Part shown: one piece after another, positions 42,871-52,922 of the stretch
Layout: each line of letters opens with the position of its first letter
Position numbering within the stretch: position 1 is the stretch's first letter
Assembly (NCBI RefSeq): GCF_003025005.1
Contig: NZ_PVSS01000009.1
Coordinates: 124,242 to 188,241 of the forward strand
Direction: 5' to 3'
From: Brumimicrobium mesophilum
GTDB taxonomy: Bacteria; Bacteroidota; Bacteroidia; Flavobacteriales_D; Crocinitomicaceae
DNA: 64,000 nucleotides
Position numbers and translations under genes: made by a program
The notes under the pieces: model-generated
The model's input: only the letters and a program-made list of their open reading frames with translations
The model's database searches: none
Told to the model about the DNA's origin: nothing

Positions 42871-43695
42871 ATGGCAATTACAGCTAGTCAGGTAAATGAC
42901 TTAAGAAAACAAACAGGTGCAGGAATGATGGACTGCAAAAAGGCTTTAGTTGAAGCTGATGGAGACATGGAAGCAGCAGTTGATTTTTTACGTAAAAAAG
43001 GTCAAAAAGTAGCGGCAAAACGTGGAGACAACGAAGCTAAAGAAGGTCTTATATTTGCAGAATCTAAAGGTGAAGTGGGATACATGATTCAACTTAACTG
43101 TGAAACTGATTTTGTTGCAAAAAACGAAGATTTCCAAAGCTTCATTAAATCAATTTTAGAAATTGGTATCAAAAATGACGTTACTTCTGTAGAAGAATTA
43201 AAAAAACTACAGTACAACGAGAAGTTAACAGTTGATGAGAAGCTTGTTGAGCAAATTGGTGTAATTGGTGAAAAGTTAGATTTAACTAACTTCGCTAAAG
43301 TAAGTGCAACTTCTGTTGTAGCATACAACCACCCTGGAAATCAATTAGCTACTTTAGTAGGCCTTAACAAATCAGGTTCTGCAAGTGAAGATGCTGGGAA
43401 ACAAGTTGCAATGCAAGTTGCTGCAATGAATCCTATTTCTTTGAAAAAAGAAGGTATTGCACAAGAAGTAATTGATCGTGAACTAGAAGTAGGTAAAGAA
43501 CAAGCTATTGAAGAAGGGAAACCAGCTGACTTGGCAGATAAAATTGCTCAAGGAAGATTGAATAAATTCTTTAAAGAAAACACTTTGTTAAGTCAAGACT
43601 TCGTTCGTGACAACAAAATGAATGTTGAAAAATTCCTAAATTCAGTTGAGTCTGGATTGACAGTTACAGATTTTAAACGCTTTTCATTAAGCTAA
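42871..43695 (+). CDS. tsf: Translation elongation factor Ts
   Basis: The 274-residue guanine-exchange factor for EF-Tu shows the N-terminal UBA-like DLRKQTGAGMMDCKKAL, the EGLI core entry and the LNCETDFVAKNEDFQ motif that contacts EF-Tu. It is co-transcribed with rpsB and ends before a hairpin terminator. Confidence 0.97.
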   Translation: MAITASQVNDLRKQTGAGMMDCKKALVEADGDMEAAVDFLRKKGQKVAAKRGDNEAKEGLIFAESKGEVGYMIQLNCETDFVAKNEDFQSFIKSILEIGIKNDVTSVEELKKLQYNEKLTVDEKLVEQIGVIGEKLDLTNFAKVSATSVVAYNHPGNQLATLVGLNKSGSASEDAGKQVAMQVAAMNPISLKKEGIAQEVIDRELEVGKEQAIEEGKPADLADKIAQGRLNKFFKENTLLSQDFVRDNKMNVEKFLNSVESGLTVTDFKRFSLS

Positions 43696-43710
43696 TCAAT
43701 ATTTAAAGTA

Positions 43711-43744
43711 AAAAAAGAGAGAACATTGTTTCTCTCTTTTTTTT
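43711..43744 (+). terminator. Terminator after tsf
   Basis: Stem AAAAAAGAGAGAA / TTCTCTCTTTTTT is followed by a T-run; it separates rpsB-tsf from pyrH-frr. Confidence 0.8.
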
Positions 43745-43777
43745 GTCTTATTTTGTAGAAATTTTATAAACGTATAA

Positions 43778-44494
<717 letters not shown>

Positions 44495-44550
44495 AGTATT
44501 CTTTATTAAATTTACATTTTATATTCCAAGGTTTTAAATAACTAAAAATT

Positions 44551-45111
44551 ATGACAGAAATAGATGAAACTATAAGTGAGTTTAAGTCGGCAAATAATAA
44601 AAGCTTGACTTTCCTTGAAACTGAATTGCGAAAAATTAGAACTGGAAAAGCAACTCCAGACATGCTTGAAGGTGTTATGGTAGATTACTACGGTAGTATG
44701 ACCAACTTAAGTAAAGTAGCTAATATTGGAACTTTAGACGGAAGAACTTTAACTGTTCAACCATGGGAAAAAAATATTTTAAGTGATTGTGCAAAAGCAA
44801 TAATTAACGCAAACCTAGGATTAGCTCCTCAAGATAATGGTGAGATGTTGATAATTACCATTCCAATGCTTACTGAAGAAAGAAGAAAAGATTTATGTAA
44901 AATAGCAAGAGCTGAAGGAGAACATGCTAAGGTGAGTATCCGAAACAACCGAAAGGATGCGATGGACTATATCAAAGAATTAAAAAATGATGGGCTTTCA
45001 GAGGATGATGCTAAAACAGCAGAAACAGAGGTTCAAGAAGTCACAAATGCTTTTGTTAAAAAAATCGATTCGTTGATTGATGCCAAAGAAGTTGATGTAA
45101 TGAAAATATAA
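44551..45111 (+). CDS. frr: Ribosome recycling factor
   Basis: The 186-residue protein has the RRF signature ELRKIRTGKATPDMLEGVMVDYYG, TVQPWEKN and RNNRKDAMDYIKELK. It splits post-termination ribosomes together with EF-G. It follows pyrH by 56 bases and is closed by a strong terminator. Confidence 0.97.
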   Translation: MTEIDETISEFKSANNKSLTFLETELRKIRTGKATPDMLEGVMVDYYGSMTNLSKVANIGTLDGRTLTVQPWEKNILSDCAKAIINANLGLAPQDNGEMLIITIPMLTEERRKDLCKIARAEGEHAKVSIRNNRKDAMDYIKELKNDGLSEDDAKTAETEVQEVTNAFVKKIDSLIDAKEVDVMKI

Positions 45112-45132
45112 TTTACAATTAGTGAAATTTGT

Positions 45133-45165
45133 AAAAGCTCTAACAATATTGTTAGAGCTTTTTTT
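45133..45165 (+). terminator. Terminator after frr
   Basis: Perfect stem AAAAGCTCTAACAA / TTGTTAGAGCTTTT is followed by a T-run, 21 bases after the frr stop. Confidence 0.9.
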
Positions 45166-45734
45166 ATTTCTACTATCAAATCAAGAAATCACCAGTAAAG
45201 CCATCATAAAAATAATTCTCCTGTTTGCCAAATTTGAAGATAGTAGCAATAGGCTAGTTAGGTTAGGTTGCTACACATTTCAAGTTCTAAAAAGGTCTCA
45301 ACACTTAACCACTACCGACTTAAGGTAACTTAGGTTGGCTAAAATATTAAATCTATACTTATCAAAATAGTTATACATTAGATGAAATAGGGTCTTATTT
45401 GGCAACAAAAGTAAGATCCACTAAAGTCCATAGTTTTAAATCTATCTAAGACCAATAAATAAATAACCTAAAATCAAAAGGCTTGCTGTATTTATGGCAC
45501 GTATTTCTCTCATAAATATATAAAGAGCTCCAAATTTACTAACCCATTTAGTAGAAACTATAGTTAAGTATCAAGCAATAATCTACTATAAAAGATGAAT
45601 TAAAAGCCCGTCAGCTCAATCAAAAGTAGTCAGCAATTCAGATTCTCGTATTTGAAACATTAGACAAGTTTTCCAATTAAATATATCGATAAAGAAAAGT
45701 ATTAGTCTTATGGAATTCTTGGGAAATAAATAAA
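45166..45734. other. Gene-poor region
   Basis: About 570 bases between the frr terminator and that of the BNR-propeller gene. No frame of normal length, tRNA or repeat is apparent. The only possible coding signal is a 23-codon frame at 45442-45513 on the minus strand, listed separately. Confidence 0.5.
45442..45513 (-). CDS. Possible small hydrophobic peptide
   Basis: A 23-codon minus-strand frame runs ATG at 45513 to TAG at 45442, giving MREIR, a hydrophobic middle (residues 7-22) and a terminal Arg. An exact -7 box TAAATTTG (45538-45531) sits 17 bases upstream, followed by GGAG as a possible ribosome site. It could be a small membrane peptide, a remnant of a lost gene, or chance. Confidence 0.2.
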   Translation of the reverse strand: MREIRAINTASLLILGYLFIGLR

Positions 45735-45767
45735 CAAAAAAAGCCCTGACTAATAAAGTCAGGGCTT
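45735..45767 (-). terminator. Terminator of the BNR-propeller T9SS gene
   Basis: Perfect 11 bp stem AAGCCCTGACT / AGTCAGGGCTT, followed on the minus strand by a run of seven T. Confidence 0.9.
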
Positions 45768-45788
45768 ATATTTTGAATTAATCTAAGA

Positions 45789-48700
45789 TTACATTTTCAC
45801 AAACTTAGTATTCTCAACTTGACTACCACTTTGTACTCTGATAATGTAAGTACCTTGAGGCAATTCAGATGCGCTGAAATTAATCTCGTTACGCCCTACG
45901 TGAGCATTTGTTTTTTGAATTCTTTTCACCAAACGACCAGAGATATTGTAGAATTGAATATCTAATAAATCACTTTGCTTGATGTCAACTACAAGAGTTG
46001 AGTTATAACGAGCAGGATTTGGATAAAGCTCTAACTTAAATGGTTTATCTTTAATCACATCTTCAATTGGATCATTAGTTGATACGTTTAACACAGCATC
46101 AGTTGACCAAATACCACGACCAAATGATCCCATAAACACTTTACCAGGAACTTTATTTCCTTCATCCCATGTTCTCCATGATTGACGTACTTCATAAGTA
46201 GGAACACCTGCAAACTTAGGATCAGAAACATCTAACCATGTAGCACCTCCATCTTCTGATAAGGAAACTCCTTGGTAGGTTGAAGCAAATAAAACATCGC
46301 TATCATCTCTATCAATGATGATATCATAAAATGCTAATCCGTTTTGTGAACCTACAGCGGTCATAGTAGGACTTGATGAAGCTGCATTCGAAGAACGGAA
46401 AACTGAACCGTTAAATCCTTGAACAGCTACTAAATCATTCTCATTGTTTGGATTAACACCAACTCCTGTGAAAGAACCAGTTGCTACGACAGTAGATGTT
46501 GTTGCAGTTGCTCCTAAATCAAGATTAAGTTTAGTCTTAAAGTCTGGGTCAGTAGAATATACCTCTCCAAGTCCAGTTAATCTTCTTACTGAACTTCCAG
46601 CTGTTACATACATATTATTTAAATCTTTACTAAATGCAACATCTAAATTACCAGCTGAACCAATGTTTTCCATCAAACGAACCCATGTTGTTGTTGTAAC
46701 CGACAATCTCAATGCATCACGTGTTCCCCAGATTTCTCCACCGTTTTTGTTTGTACTAAACACAAACCATGATTGGAATGGATCTTGAACAGTTAAAGTA
46801 TCCCATGCAACACCCAAACGAACAGTATCTCTTCCAAATGGAGTAATACCTGGTCCTGATGCATTAGATCCGTAATAAAAGTTATAAGGGTCTACACTAG
46901 CAACAATTACTGTATCTGGACCATTCGGTACAAATACTTCAATAGTATCATTTACCATTGGAGGGTTATTTCCAGAACTATTAGGTAAATGATCAAAATC
47001 ATAAATACCTAGATCGTACATATCACCCGTAACCTCATCAACAACAACATATTCAGTTGCAGTCAAGGCAGGGTTATAAAACAAAGTATCATCATACTGA
47101 ACAGCAGTTGGAGTAACATAATCAATAGTATCACCAGTAGCTCTACTTGGGACTCTAATTACATCACCAACGGCATAACTTGCACGAGGAATAAAAATCA
47201 CAGAATCTTCTGAATCCGTATCATAGTATTCACCTAAGTGAAACTGAGTATGAAAAGGATGATCTGCTGAGGAAGTACCACCTGTTGCGTCATAACCAGG
47301 AAGAATTGGACTAAAGTTACTTACCGATGCTCCACCATCTGCGCTTCTATAAAATCCATTTGAATAAATACTTGTAATTAAAATATTAGGGTTGAAAAAA
47401 GAAATTTCAGCTGTAAATCCATCACCTCCAGAAACTTCTTTAAACTCTTGATAAGTCGCATTTCTAAGATTATTATATAAACTTCCATTATCTTGTGTAC
47501 CACCTATAACACCTCCGTTTCTGTCGTAAGCGAATGCATAAAATTGAGTGATATTATATCCTCTGTTGGCAGGATAATAAGTTGAACCTTGATCTAAAGA
47601 AACACCAATTCCTCCATCATTTCCGATATACAACCTATCATTTTTATCCCATCTCAAAGAATGGTTATCCGCATGAACGTACAAAGGACTTGTAGGACTT
47701 GCAAACCAAATTGAAAGTTTATTCCATCCACCAGATGGTGGATTGTTAATTTGTTTTTTCCATTCATGCAAGTCAATACCACCTACAATAACACGATCAA
47801 CATCTGTTGGATCGAAACTTACAACACTATTATAACCTCCTTGATTACGGTAATCAATAACACCATTGTTAATATCTGCTGCAGTTGCTGCAGTGTGTTT
47901 ATGCCAAGAATTTCCATTATCTAAAGAAATCCATTGCCCCTGGTTGTTTGATGAAGTTGTAGCTGCATAAATAGAGTAAGTACCATCAGACTTCTTACTT
48001 GAAATAGCATATTCAATTCTACCATATCCTGATTGAGCTAGTTCTCCATTAGTAGGATTACTTCCTACAGCAGAAACTTTTTGAAAATCTTGTCCCCAAT
48101 TCACTGAAACCCAAGTTTCATTGTTATTAGATGCTACAACAATTGCTTCACCATCTTGCGAATAATTCAATGTTTTAGCTCCAGAACCACCATAGCTTGT
48201 AACATCTTCAACAGTTCCACCTAACGTATATTTCTTCAAGCCTGAAGAATGAGTAAAATAGACAGTTGAGCTGAATTCCGTAGCCGCCACTCTATTTATT
48301 TTACCAAAAGAAGCTGTTCCTGGAACAATATCCCAAGTAACTCCACCATCCGATGTAACAAATAGACCTTCTCCAGTCCAAGTTTCTTCACCAGACCCTG
48401 TTGCAACATAAACATTCCCTCCAGCATCTTGTGCAATTGAAGAAATGAATTGTCCACCTGGGAAAGTTTCAACACGATTCCAAATGTTCGCTCCATTGAT
48501 TGATTTATATAAACCACCTGAAACACCCCCTGCCCATACTATATTTATATCCGTATGATCGGCAAGAACTGCACGTGTTCTACCACCTATATTGTCTGGA
48601 CCTAACTCTGACCATTCTACACTAAGTGCTTTGTTTTGGTTGTTAGCTTTATAATTTTGAATGATTTGACTAAGCTTGCTACTTTCAATTACTTCGCCTG

Positions 48701-48896
48701 TTTCAACATCTATCATTGTAGACTTCACCCATTCACGGAAACCATTGGATCCTGTTTGAATTTCTAAAGACCCTCTATCTTGGGAGTACCTTATTGCCTC
48801 CTTATTGTCTAAAACACTTGGTGCAATCATCGCCGCTGCTGCAATAGCCGCCACTCCTAGACCTCCAAGAACTAATTTACTTCGTTTCATATTCAT
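45789..48896 (-). CDS. Large T9SS-secreted protein with BNR/sortilin-like beta-propellers
   Basis: The 1035-residue protein has an N-terminal export segment (basic MNMKRSK then an Ala/Gly-rich core to about residue 25; the ATG at 48890 is an alternative start), then many BNR/Asp-box blades such as TSDGGVTWD, SLDNGNSWH, SLDQGSTY, SADGGAS and SEDGGATWLDV, which form Vps10/sortilin-type propellers (about 90-560 and 780-940). The last 80 residues are a type A T9SS sorting domain (LYPNPARYNSTLVVDI, FYNISGRLVKRI, LPQGTYIIRVQSG). Such proteins are surface or secreted glycan- or protein-binding factors, sometimes glycosidases; no catalytic site is clear. Confidence 0.88.
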   Translation of the reverse strand: MNMKRSKLVLGGLGVAAIAAAAMIAPSVLDNKEAIRYSQDRGSLEIQTGSNGFREWVKSTMIDVETGEVIESSKLSQIIQNYKANNQNKALSVEWSELGPDNIGGRTRAVLADHTDINIVWAGGVSGGLYKSINGANIWNRVETFPGGQFISSIAQDAGGNVYVATGSGEETWTGEGLFVTSDGGVTWDIVPGTASFGKINRVAATEFSSTVYFTHSSGLKKYTLGGTVEDVTSYGGSGAKTLNYSQDGEAIVVASNNNETWVSVNWGQDFQKVSAVGSNPTNGELAQSGYGRIEYAISSKKSDGTYSIYAATTSSNNQGQWISLDNGNSWHKHTAATAADINNGVIDYRNQGGYNSVVSFDPTDVDRVIVGGIDLHEWKKQINNPPSGGWNKLSIWFASPTSPLYVHADNHSLRWDKNDRLYIGNDGGIGVSLDQGSTYYPANRGYNITQFYAFAYDRNGGVIGGTQDNGSLYNNLRNATYQEFKEVSGGDGFTAEISFFNPNILITSIYSNGFYRSADGGASVSNFSPILPGYDATGGTSSADHPFHTQFHLGEYYDTDSEDSVIFIPRASYAVGDVIRVPSRATGDTIDYVTPTAVQYDDTLFYNPALTATEYVVVDEVTGDMYDLGIYDFDHLPNSSGNNPPMVNDTIEVFVPNGPDTVIVASVDPYNFYYGSNASGPGITPFGRDTVRLGVAWDTLTVQDPFQSWFVFSTNKNGGEIWGTRDALRLSVTTTTWVRLMENIGSAGNLDVAFSKDLNNMYVTAGSSVRRLTGLGEVYSTDPDFKTKLNLDLGATATTSTVVATGSFTGVGVNPNNENDLVAVQGFNGSVFRSSNAASSSPTMTAVGSQNGLAFYDIIIDRDDSDVLFASTYQGVSLSEDGGATWLDVSDPKFAGVPTYEVRQSWRTWDEGNKVPGKVFMGSFGRGIWSTDAVLNVSTNDPIEDVIKDKPFKLELYPNPARYNSTLVVDIKQSDLLDIQFYNISGRLVKRIQKTNAHVGRNEINFSASELPQGTYIIRVQSGSQVENTKFVKM

Positions 48897-49058
48897 ATCA
48901 ATACTTTCGGTTTCACTTCTATTCTAAGGCGCCAATTTACGTAAAAAATTCAAATATTTTACAACAAATTAACGTCTATTTATTCAATTATAAAATTATA
49001 ATAATAACAGTGTATATTAAACACTTACTTACTAAGTTTGTTCAAAAAATATACAACT

Positions 49059-49952
49059 CTACACATCCTGCGCTTCAGCCATGTCAAATATATGTCTTTC
49101 AGCATGATATGAAGACCTAACCAACGGTCCGGACTCAACATATCTAAATCCCATCTCAATACCTCGCCTTTTGTATTCCTCGAACCTTTCAGGAGTAACA
49201 AACTCAGCAACAGGAATATGCTTTGAAGTTGGTTGTAAATATTGTCCTAAAGTAATAATATCAGTACCAACGGACCTCAAGTCCTGCATAGACTCCAATA
49301 CTTCTTCATGTGTTTCTCCTAAACCTAACATTATGCCCGATTTAGTTCGCATTCCAGATTTCTTTATTCTAAACAAAGCTTCCAAACTTCTGTCATACTT
49401 CGCTTGAATTCGAACTTCTTTTGTAAGTCTTCGAACTGTTTCAAGGTTATGGGACACAATTTCTGGTGCTACATCAGTAACAATTTTAAGGTTCTCCCAT
49501 TTCCCAGCGAAATCTGGTAAAAGTGTTTCTAAGGTTGTTCCTGGAGATTGTTTTCTAATAGCTCTAATGGTTTGCGCCCAAATCTCGGCTCCCCCATCTT
49601 TTAAATCATCACGATCAACAGAAGTTAGAACAGCATGCTTTACTCCCATCAGTTTTACAGAATTAGCCACCCTACCTGGTTCGAAAACATCAACTTCATC
49701 AGGACGACCAGTTTGAACAGCACAAAAACCACAAGACCTTGTACAAATATTTCCTAATATCATAAATGTAGCAGTACCTTCTCCCCAACATTCTCCCATA
49801 TTAGGGCAACTCCCACTTTCGCAAATAGTATGCAACTTATGTTCATCAACTAACTTTCTAACATTCCTATAAGCCTCACCAGTTGGTAATTTAACACGCA
49901 ACCATTTCGGTTTTGAAATCTTAGTTCTCTTGGTTTCTTCTAATAATGACAT
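49059..49952 (-). CDS. lipA: Lipoyl synthase
   Basis: The 297-residue radical-SAM enzyme inserts sulphur into octanoyl groups to make lipoate for pyruvate and 2-oxoglutarate dehydrogenases. Both cluster motifs are visible: the auxiliary-cluster cysteines C44, C49, C55 ([12 protein letters not shown]) and the radical-SAM C70, C74, C77 (CTRSCGFC), with the C-terminal RSSYHA motif whose Ser ligates the auxiliary cluster. It is divergent from the OsmC gene. Confidence 0.97.
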   Translation of the reverse strand: MSLLEETKRTKISKPKWLRVKLPTGEAYRNVRKLVDEHKLHTICESGSCPNMGECWGEGTATFMILGNICTRSCGFCAVQTGRPDEVDVFEPGRVANSVKLMGVKHAVLTSVDRDDLKDGGAEIWAQTIRAIRKQSPGTTLETLLPDFAGKWENLKIVTDVAPEIVSHNLETVRRLTKEVRIQAKYDRSLEALFRIKKSGMRTKSGIMLGLGETHEEVLESMQDLRSVGTDIITLGQYLQPTSKHIPVAEFVTPERFEEYKRRGIEMGFRYVESGPLVRSSYHAERHIFDMAEAQDV

Positions 49953-50034
49953 ACTGCCTAATATATTTATTTAATCTTGTAATAATTTATCTCATAGGAA
50001 AATTTGTTATCCTATAACTCATCAAAGAAAATAC

Positions 50035-50042
50035 TATTTTTG
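50035..50042 (+). promoter_or_regulatory. -7 element of the OsmC gene
   Basis: TATTTTTG, an exact TAnnTTTG match 43 bases before the ATG at 50085. Confidence 0.45.
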
Positions 50043-50084
50043 TAAAATAAATTTCACTTGCAAAAATACGCAATATAAAAGACT

Positions 50085-50489
50085 ATGAAAAAATTAAGCT
50101 CCTCCTATTTAGGAGATTTAAGAATATCTTCGCTTCACGTTAATTCTGGGACAAAAATTGAAACAGATGCACCTGTTGACAATAACGGGAAAGGTACACG
50201 TTTTTCTCCTACTGATTTATTGGCCACCGCATATCTTAATTGCATGATTACAATAATTGGAATTTATTGTGATCAAAACGGTATCAGTTTTGCAGGCTGC
50301 GAAGGAGATGTTGAAAAAATAATGACTGACAAACCAAGACGCATAGGAGGATTAAACATCTTTCTTGATTTATCATCCAACAAATGGAGTGAAAAAGAAA
50401 GGCGACGTATCGAAAATGCAGCCAAAGCTTGTCCGGTGGCTATGAGCGTTTCTAAAGACATAATAATAAATATCAATTTCAAATACTAA
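50085..50489 (+). CDS. OsmC family protein
   Basis: The 134-residue protein has the OsmC/Ohr fold pattern with the two catalytic-type cysteines: one in ATAYLNCMITIIGIYC on the central helix and one in KACPVAMSVSK. OsmC proteins reduce hydroperoxides with thiol or lipoyl-type cofactors, and its position next to lipA, across the divergent promoter region, is in keeping with this. The first 17-20 residues are short relative to Ohr. It is followed by the GH3 gene 16 bases later. Confidence 0.85.
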   Translation: MKKLSSSYLGDLRISSLHVNSGTKIETDAPVDNNGKGTRFSPTDLLATAYLNCMITIIGIYCDQNGISFAGCEGDVEKIMTDKPRRIGGLNIFLDLSSNKWSEKERRRIENAAKACPVAMSVSKDIIININFKY

Positions 50490-50505
50490 ATATAAAAACC
50501 GCACA

Positions 50506-51612
50506 ATGAGATTAATTAAATTCACAACCCTATTTTTCCTTGCTATTACTTCAGTAATAAATGCACAAAACTCAAAATTTACTTTAGCAGATTTCCATAC
50601 CTATAACACAGACTTGAATGACGAGGTGATGAAACATTTTAATCGCTTATCAGCTGGCGAGAAAGTTGCGCAACTCATCATGCCTGCTATAGGAGCCTAC
50701 GGCCAAACGGAAGCCACAATAGATCAATTGGTAAAGGACAAGAAAATTGGAGGCATCCTTTTATTGAACGGAACTAAAACCGAATTTACAACTTGGGTAA
50801 AGAAATACAATAGTTGGAATATGGAAATGGGGACATTACCATATTTATATAGTGCGGACGCGGAAGCGAGTTTAGTAAATAGAAAAATTAAGAACTCAAC
50901 ACCAGTTGCAAAGGCAAATACCTTGAAAACGATAAAAGAAGTAACAGAAGTGGCTACAACTATTTCAAAAGACTTAAATGAAATTGGCATTAACTACAAT
51001 TTTGCTCCTGTGGTTGACATGTCACCAAACAAGACTGTTGGATGGAGAAGTTTTGGACATGAACCAGACAGTGTTATCCCATGGTCGGATGCATTTATCC
51101 AAGAAACTCAAAAACACAATATTATAGCAACAGCGAAACATTTTCCTGGACATGGTTATGTTGAAGGAGACACGCACAAAAAGTTAGTCTATATTAAAGG
51201 AGAAATGAAAGAGGTTAAGAATTATCCTACTTTAATTGAAAATGGAGTTGTTAGTATAATGATTGCACATATTGCAGTCGAAAATGAGACTTCATTTAGC
51301 ACAAATGGAATGCCAGCGTCTATTTCAAAAGAAATTGTGACTGACCTACTAAGAGACAGTCTTCAATTTGAAGGATTAATTGTAACTGATGCTATGAACA
51401 TGCTAGGTGTTTCAACCATTCCTGGATCCAATGTAAAAGCAATTGATGCTGGAGTAGATATTTTATTAATGCCACTAAATGCAGCAAAAGCTCACAGTGA
51501 GATTCTAGAAAAGTACATAAATAATGAAGCCTTTAAAGCTAAAGTTGATGAATCATGTAAGCGCATAATTAGAGCTAAATTGTGTACCGAAGGTGATTTA
51601 TTTCCTAATTAA
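50506..51612 (+). CDS. Exported GH3 family beta-N-acetylhexosaminidase-like enzyme
   Basis: The 368-residue glycoside hydrolase has a Sec signal peptide (about 1-20). Family 3 landmarks are present: GGILLLNGT, the KHFPGHGYVEGDTHKKL loop with the His-Asp general acid pair typical of NagZ-type enzymes, and the nucleophile Asp in LIVTDAMNMLGV. It hydrolyses beta-linked N-acetylglucosamine, for example from muropeptides or chitin-derived sugars; the signal peptide points to the periplasm or exterior rather than the cytosol, where E. coli NagZ acts. Confidence 0.88.
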   Translation: MRLIKFTTLFFLAITSVINAQNSKFTLADFHTYNTDLNDEVMKHFNRLSAGEKVAQLIMPAIGAYGQTEATIDQLVKDKKIGGILLLNGTKTEFTTWVKKYNSWNMEMGTLPYLYSADAEASLVNRKIKNSTPVAKANTLKTIKEVTEVATTISKDLNEIGINYNFAPVVDMSPNKTVGWRSFGHEPDSVIPWSDAFIQETQKHNIIATAKHFPGHGYVEGDTHKKLVYIKGEMKEVKNYPTLIENGVVSIMIAHIAVENETSFSTNGMPASISKEIVTDLLRDSLQFEGLIVTDAMNMLGVSTIPGSNVKAIDAGVDILLMPLNAAKAHSEILEKYINNEAFKAKVDESCKRIIRAKLCTEGDLFPN

Positions 51613-51633
51613 AACCTGGTTAAAAATCATTTT

Positions 51634-52128
51634 ATGCGATGTCTATTAATTATTTTAATTGCTTTAAATATTAGCGAAATAGTTGGGCAAACAGAGAACG
51701 GAAACTATAAAACCTTCTCGAACACCCTATTTGAATCTGGAGATATAATTATCACACCAGAAATAATTTTTGGTATGTCAGGACATTTACAAAGTTATCC
51801 TAAATTCAAAGATTCTACTCAAATAATTAGAGACTTCCTAATAAAACACCCCGATATCAAAATTGAAATTGGAGTTCACACAGATCAAAGAGGAAGTGAA
51901 GAAGGAAACTTAGAACTTTCCGAAAAGAGAGCAAACGCAATAAAACTGGAACTCATCAAGTTATATGACATTTCTCCCCATAAATTAAAAAGTAAGGGTT
52001 ATGGAGAGTTCAAACCATTGATAAAAGCGAACTTAATTGAAGCAGCAGAAACTCAATCGGAAAGTGAGAAGTTACATCGAGCAAACAGAAGAACAGAACT
52101 TACTATCCTTGACCAATTGCACCATTAA
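51634..52128 (+). CDS. Small OmpA-domain protein
   Basis: The 164-residue protein has a signal peptide (about 1-18, ending VGQ) and one OmpA C-terminal peptidoglycan-binding domain (about 60-160, with IEIGVHTDQRGSEEGNLELS, KSKGYGEFKP and NRRTELTI). It is anchored in the periplasm to diaminopimelate of peptidoglycan. It follows the GH3 gene by 21 bases; both may act on the cell wall (inference). Confidence 0.85.
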   Translation: MRCLLIILIALNISEIVGQTENGNYKTFSNTLFESGDIIITPEIIFGMSGHLQSYPKFKDSTQIIRDFLIKHPDIKIEIGVHTDQRGSEEGNLELSEKRANAIKLELIKLYDISPHKLKSKGYGEFKPLIKANLIEAAETQSESEKLHRANRRTELTILDQLHH

Positions 52129-52142
52129 TCAAATTGATTCAG

Positions 52143-52922
52143 TTAAATAGCTAAAATAGCTAGCCCTACTCCAACTAAAAGACTAACAAGCTTAATAAAG
52201 TTGAATTTGTGGTTTTCAGAAGATTCAAAAATAATGGTTGTAGAGATATGTAAGAACATCCCTACTACAATTGCTAAAATTATTTCTAAATTCAAAAGGG
52301 CATTCTCAGCTCCATAATGCCCAACCAACATCCCTAAAGGAGCCATCAAAGCAAAAACAACTAACACCAGCCATGCTTTTGCCATTTTAAAACCAGAAGC
52401 TAGTAACAAAGTCATCAAAGCAATTGCAACTGGAATTTTATGCAAAATAATACCTAAAAGCAAACCTTGAACACCTTCTCCCTTTGAATGGTCATAGTGG
52501 TGATTATGACCAATATGTTCAATATGATCGACAATTTGTCCACCTGCCTCTCTCACAAACTGTGCTTCAAGAGGCATACCCTCGAAAAAAGAATGAAAAC
52601 TAAGTGCTATAAATAAAGACCAAGGAACAGTACCTTTCGTATCTTTTGCATGAATATGCCCATGCTCTATTCCTCCAGAAAAATACTCAAGAAATAATTG
52701 AATAAGGAATCCCAATAAAATATAGTAACCTATACCACTAGAACCATGAGCATAAATTTCAGGAATGAAATGAATAAATGCAATTGCTAAAAGAAATCCG
52801 CCACTTAACGAAAGTAACACTTTTATAATTTTCCCTTTGTTTAGGTTCTGTAAAAACACAACTAAACCTCCCCCCAATAGCACTGAGGCTACCAAAAAGA
52901 TCGTTCCCCAAATTAGACTCAT
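52143..52922 (-). CDS. ZIP family metal transporter
   Basis: The 259-residue membrane protein has the ZIP fold of eight membrane helices, with TM4 LSFHSFFEGMPLEAQ and TM5 GIILHKIPVAIALM carrying the H-x3-E and H-x3-A metal-path motifs, and a cytosolic His-rich loop (EHIEHIGHNHHYDH type, about 135-150). It moves Zn2+ or related divalent metals into the cytosol. The ATG overlaps the upstream methyltransferase stop (ATGA), so it is translated from the same mRNA. Confidence 0.9.
   Translation of the reverse strand: MSLIWGTIFLVASVLLGGGLVVFLQNLNKGKIIKVLLSLSGGFLLAIAFIHFIPEIYAHGSSGIGYYILLGFLIQLFLEYFSGGIEHGHIHAKDTKGTVPWSLFIALSFHSFFEGMPLEAQFVREAGGQIVDHIEHIGHNHHYDHSKGEGVQGLLLGIILHKIPVAIALMTLLLASGFKMAKAWLVLVVFALMAPLGMLVGHYGAENALLNLEIILAIVVGMFLHISTTIIFESSENHKFNFIKLVSLLVGVGLAILAI

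Noticed and set aside
45122-45328. 68-codon plus-strand frame after frr
   Set aside because: Its start lies across the frr terminator hairpin, its codons do not resemble the neighbours, and the hydrophobic run is the translated stem and T-run.
46444-46788. 114-codon plus-strand frame
   Set aside because: Antisense to the BNR-propeller gene with no independent start signal.
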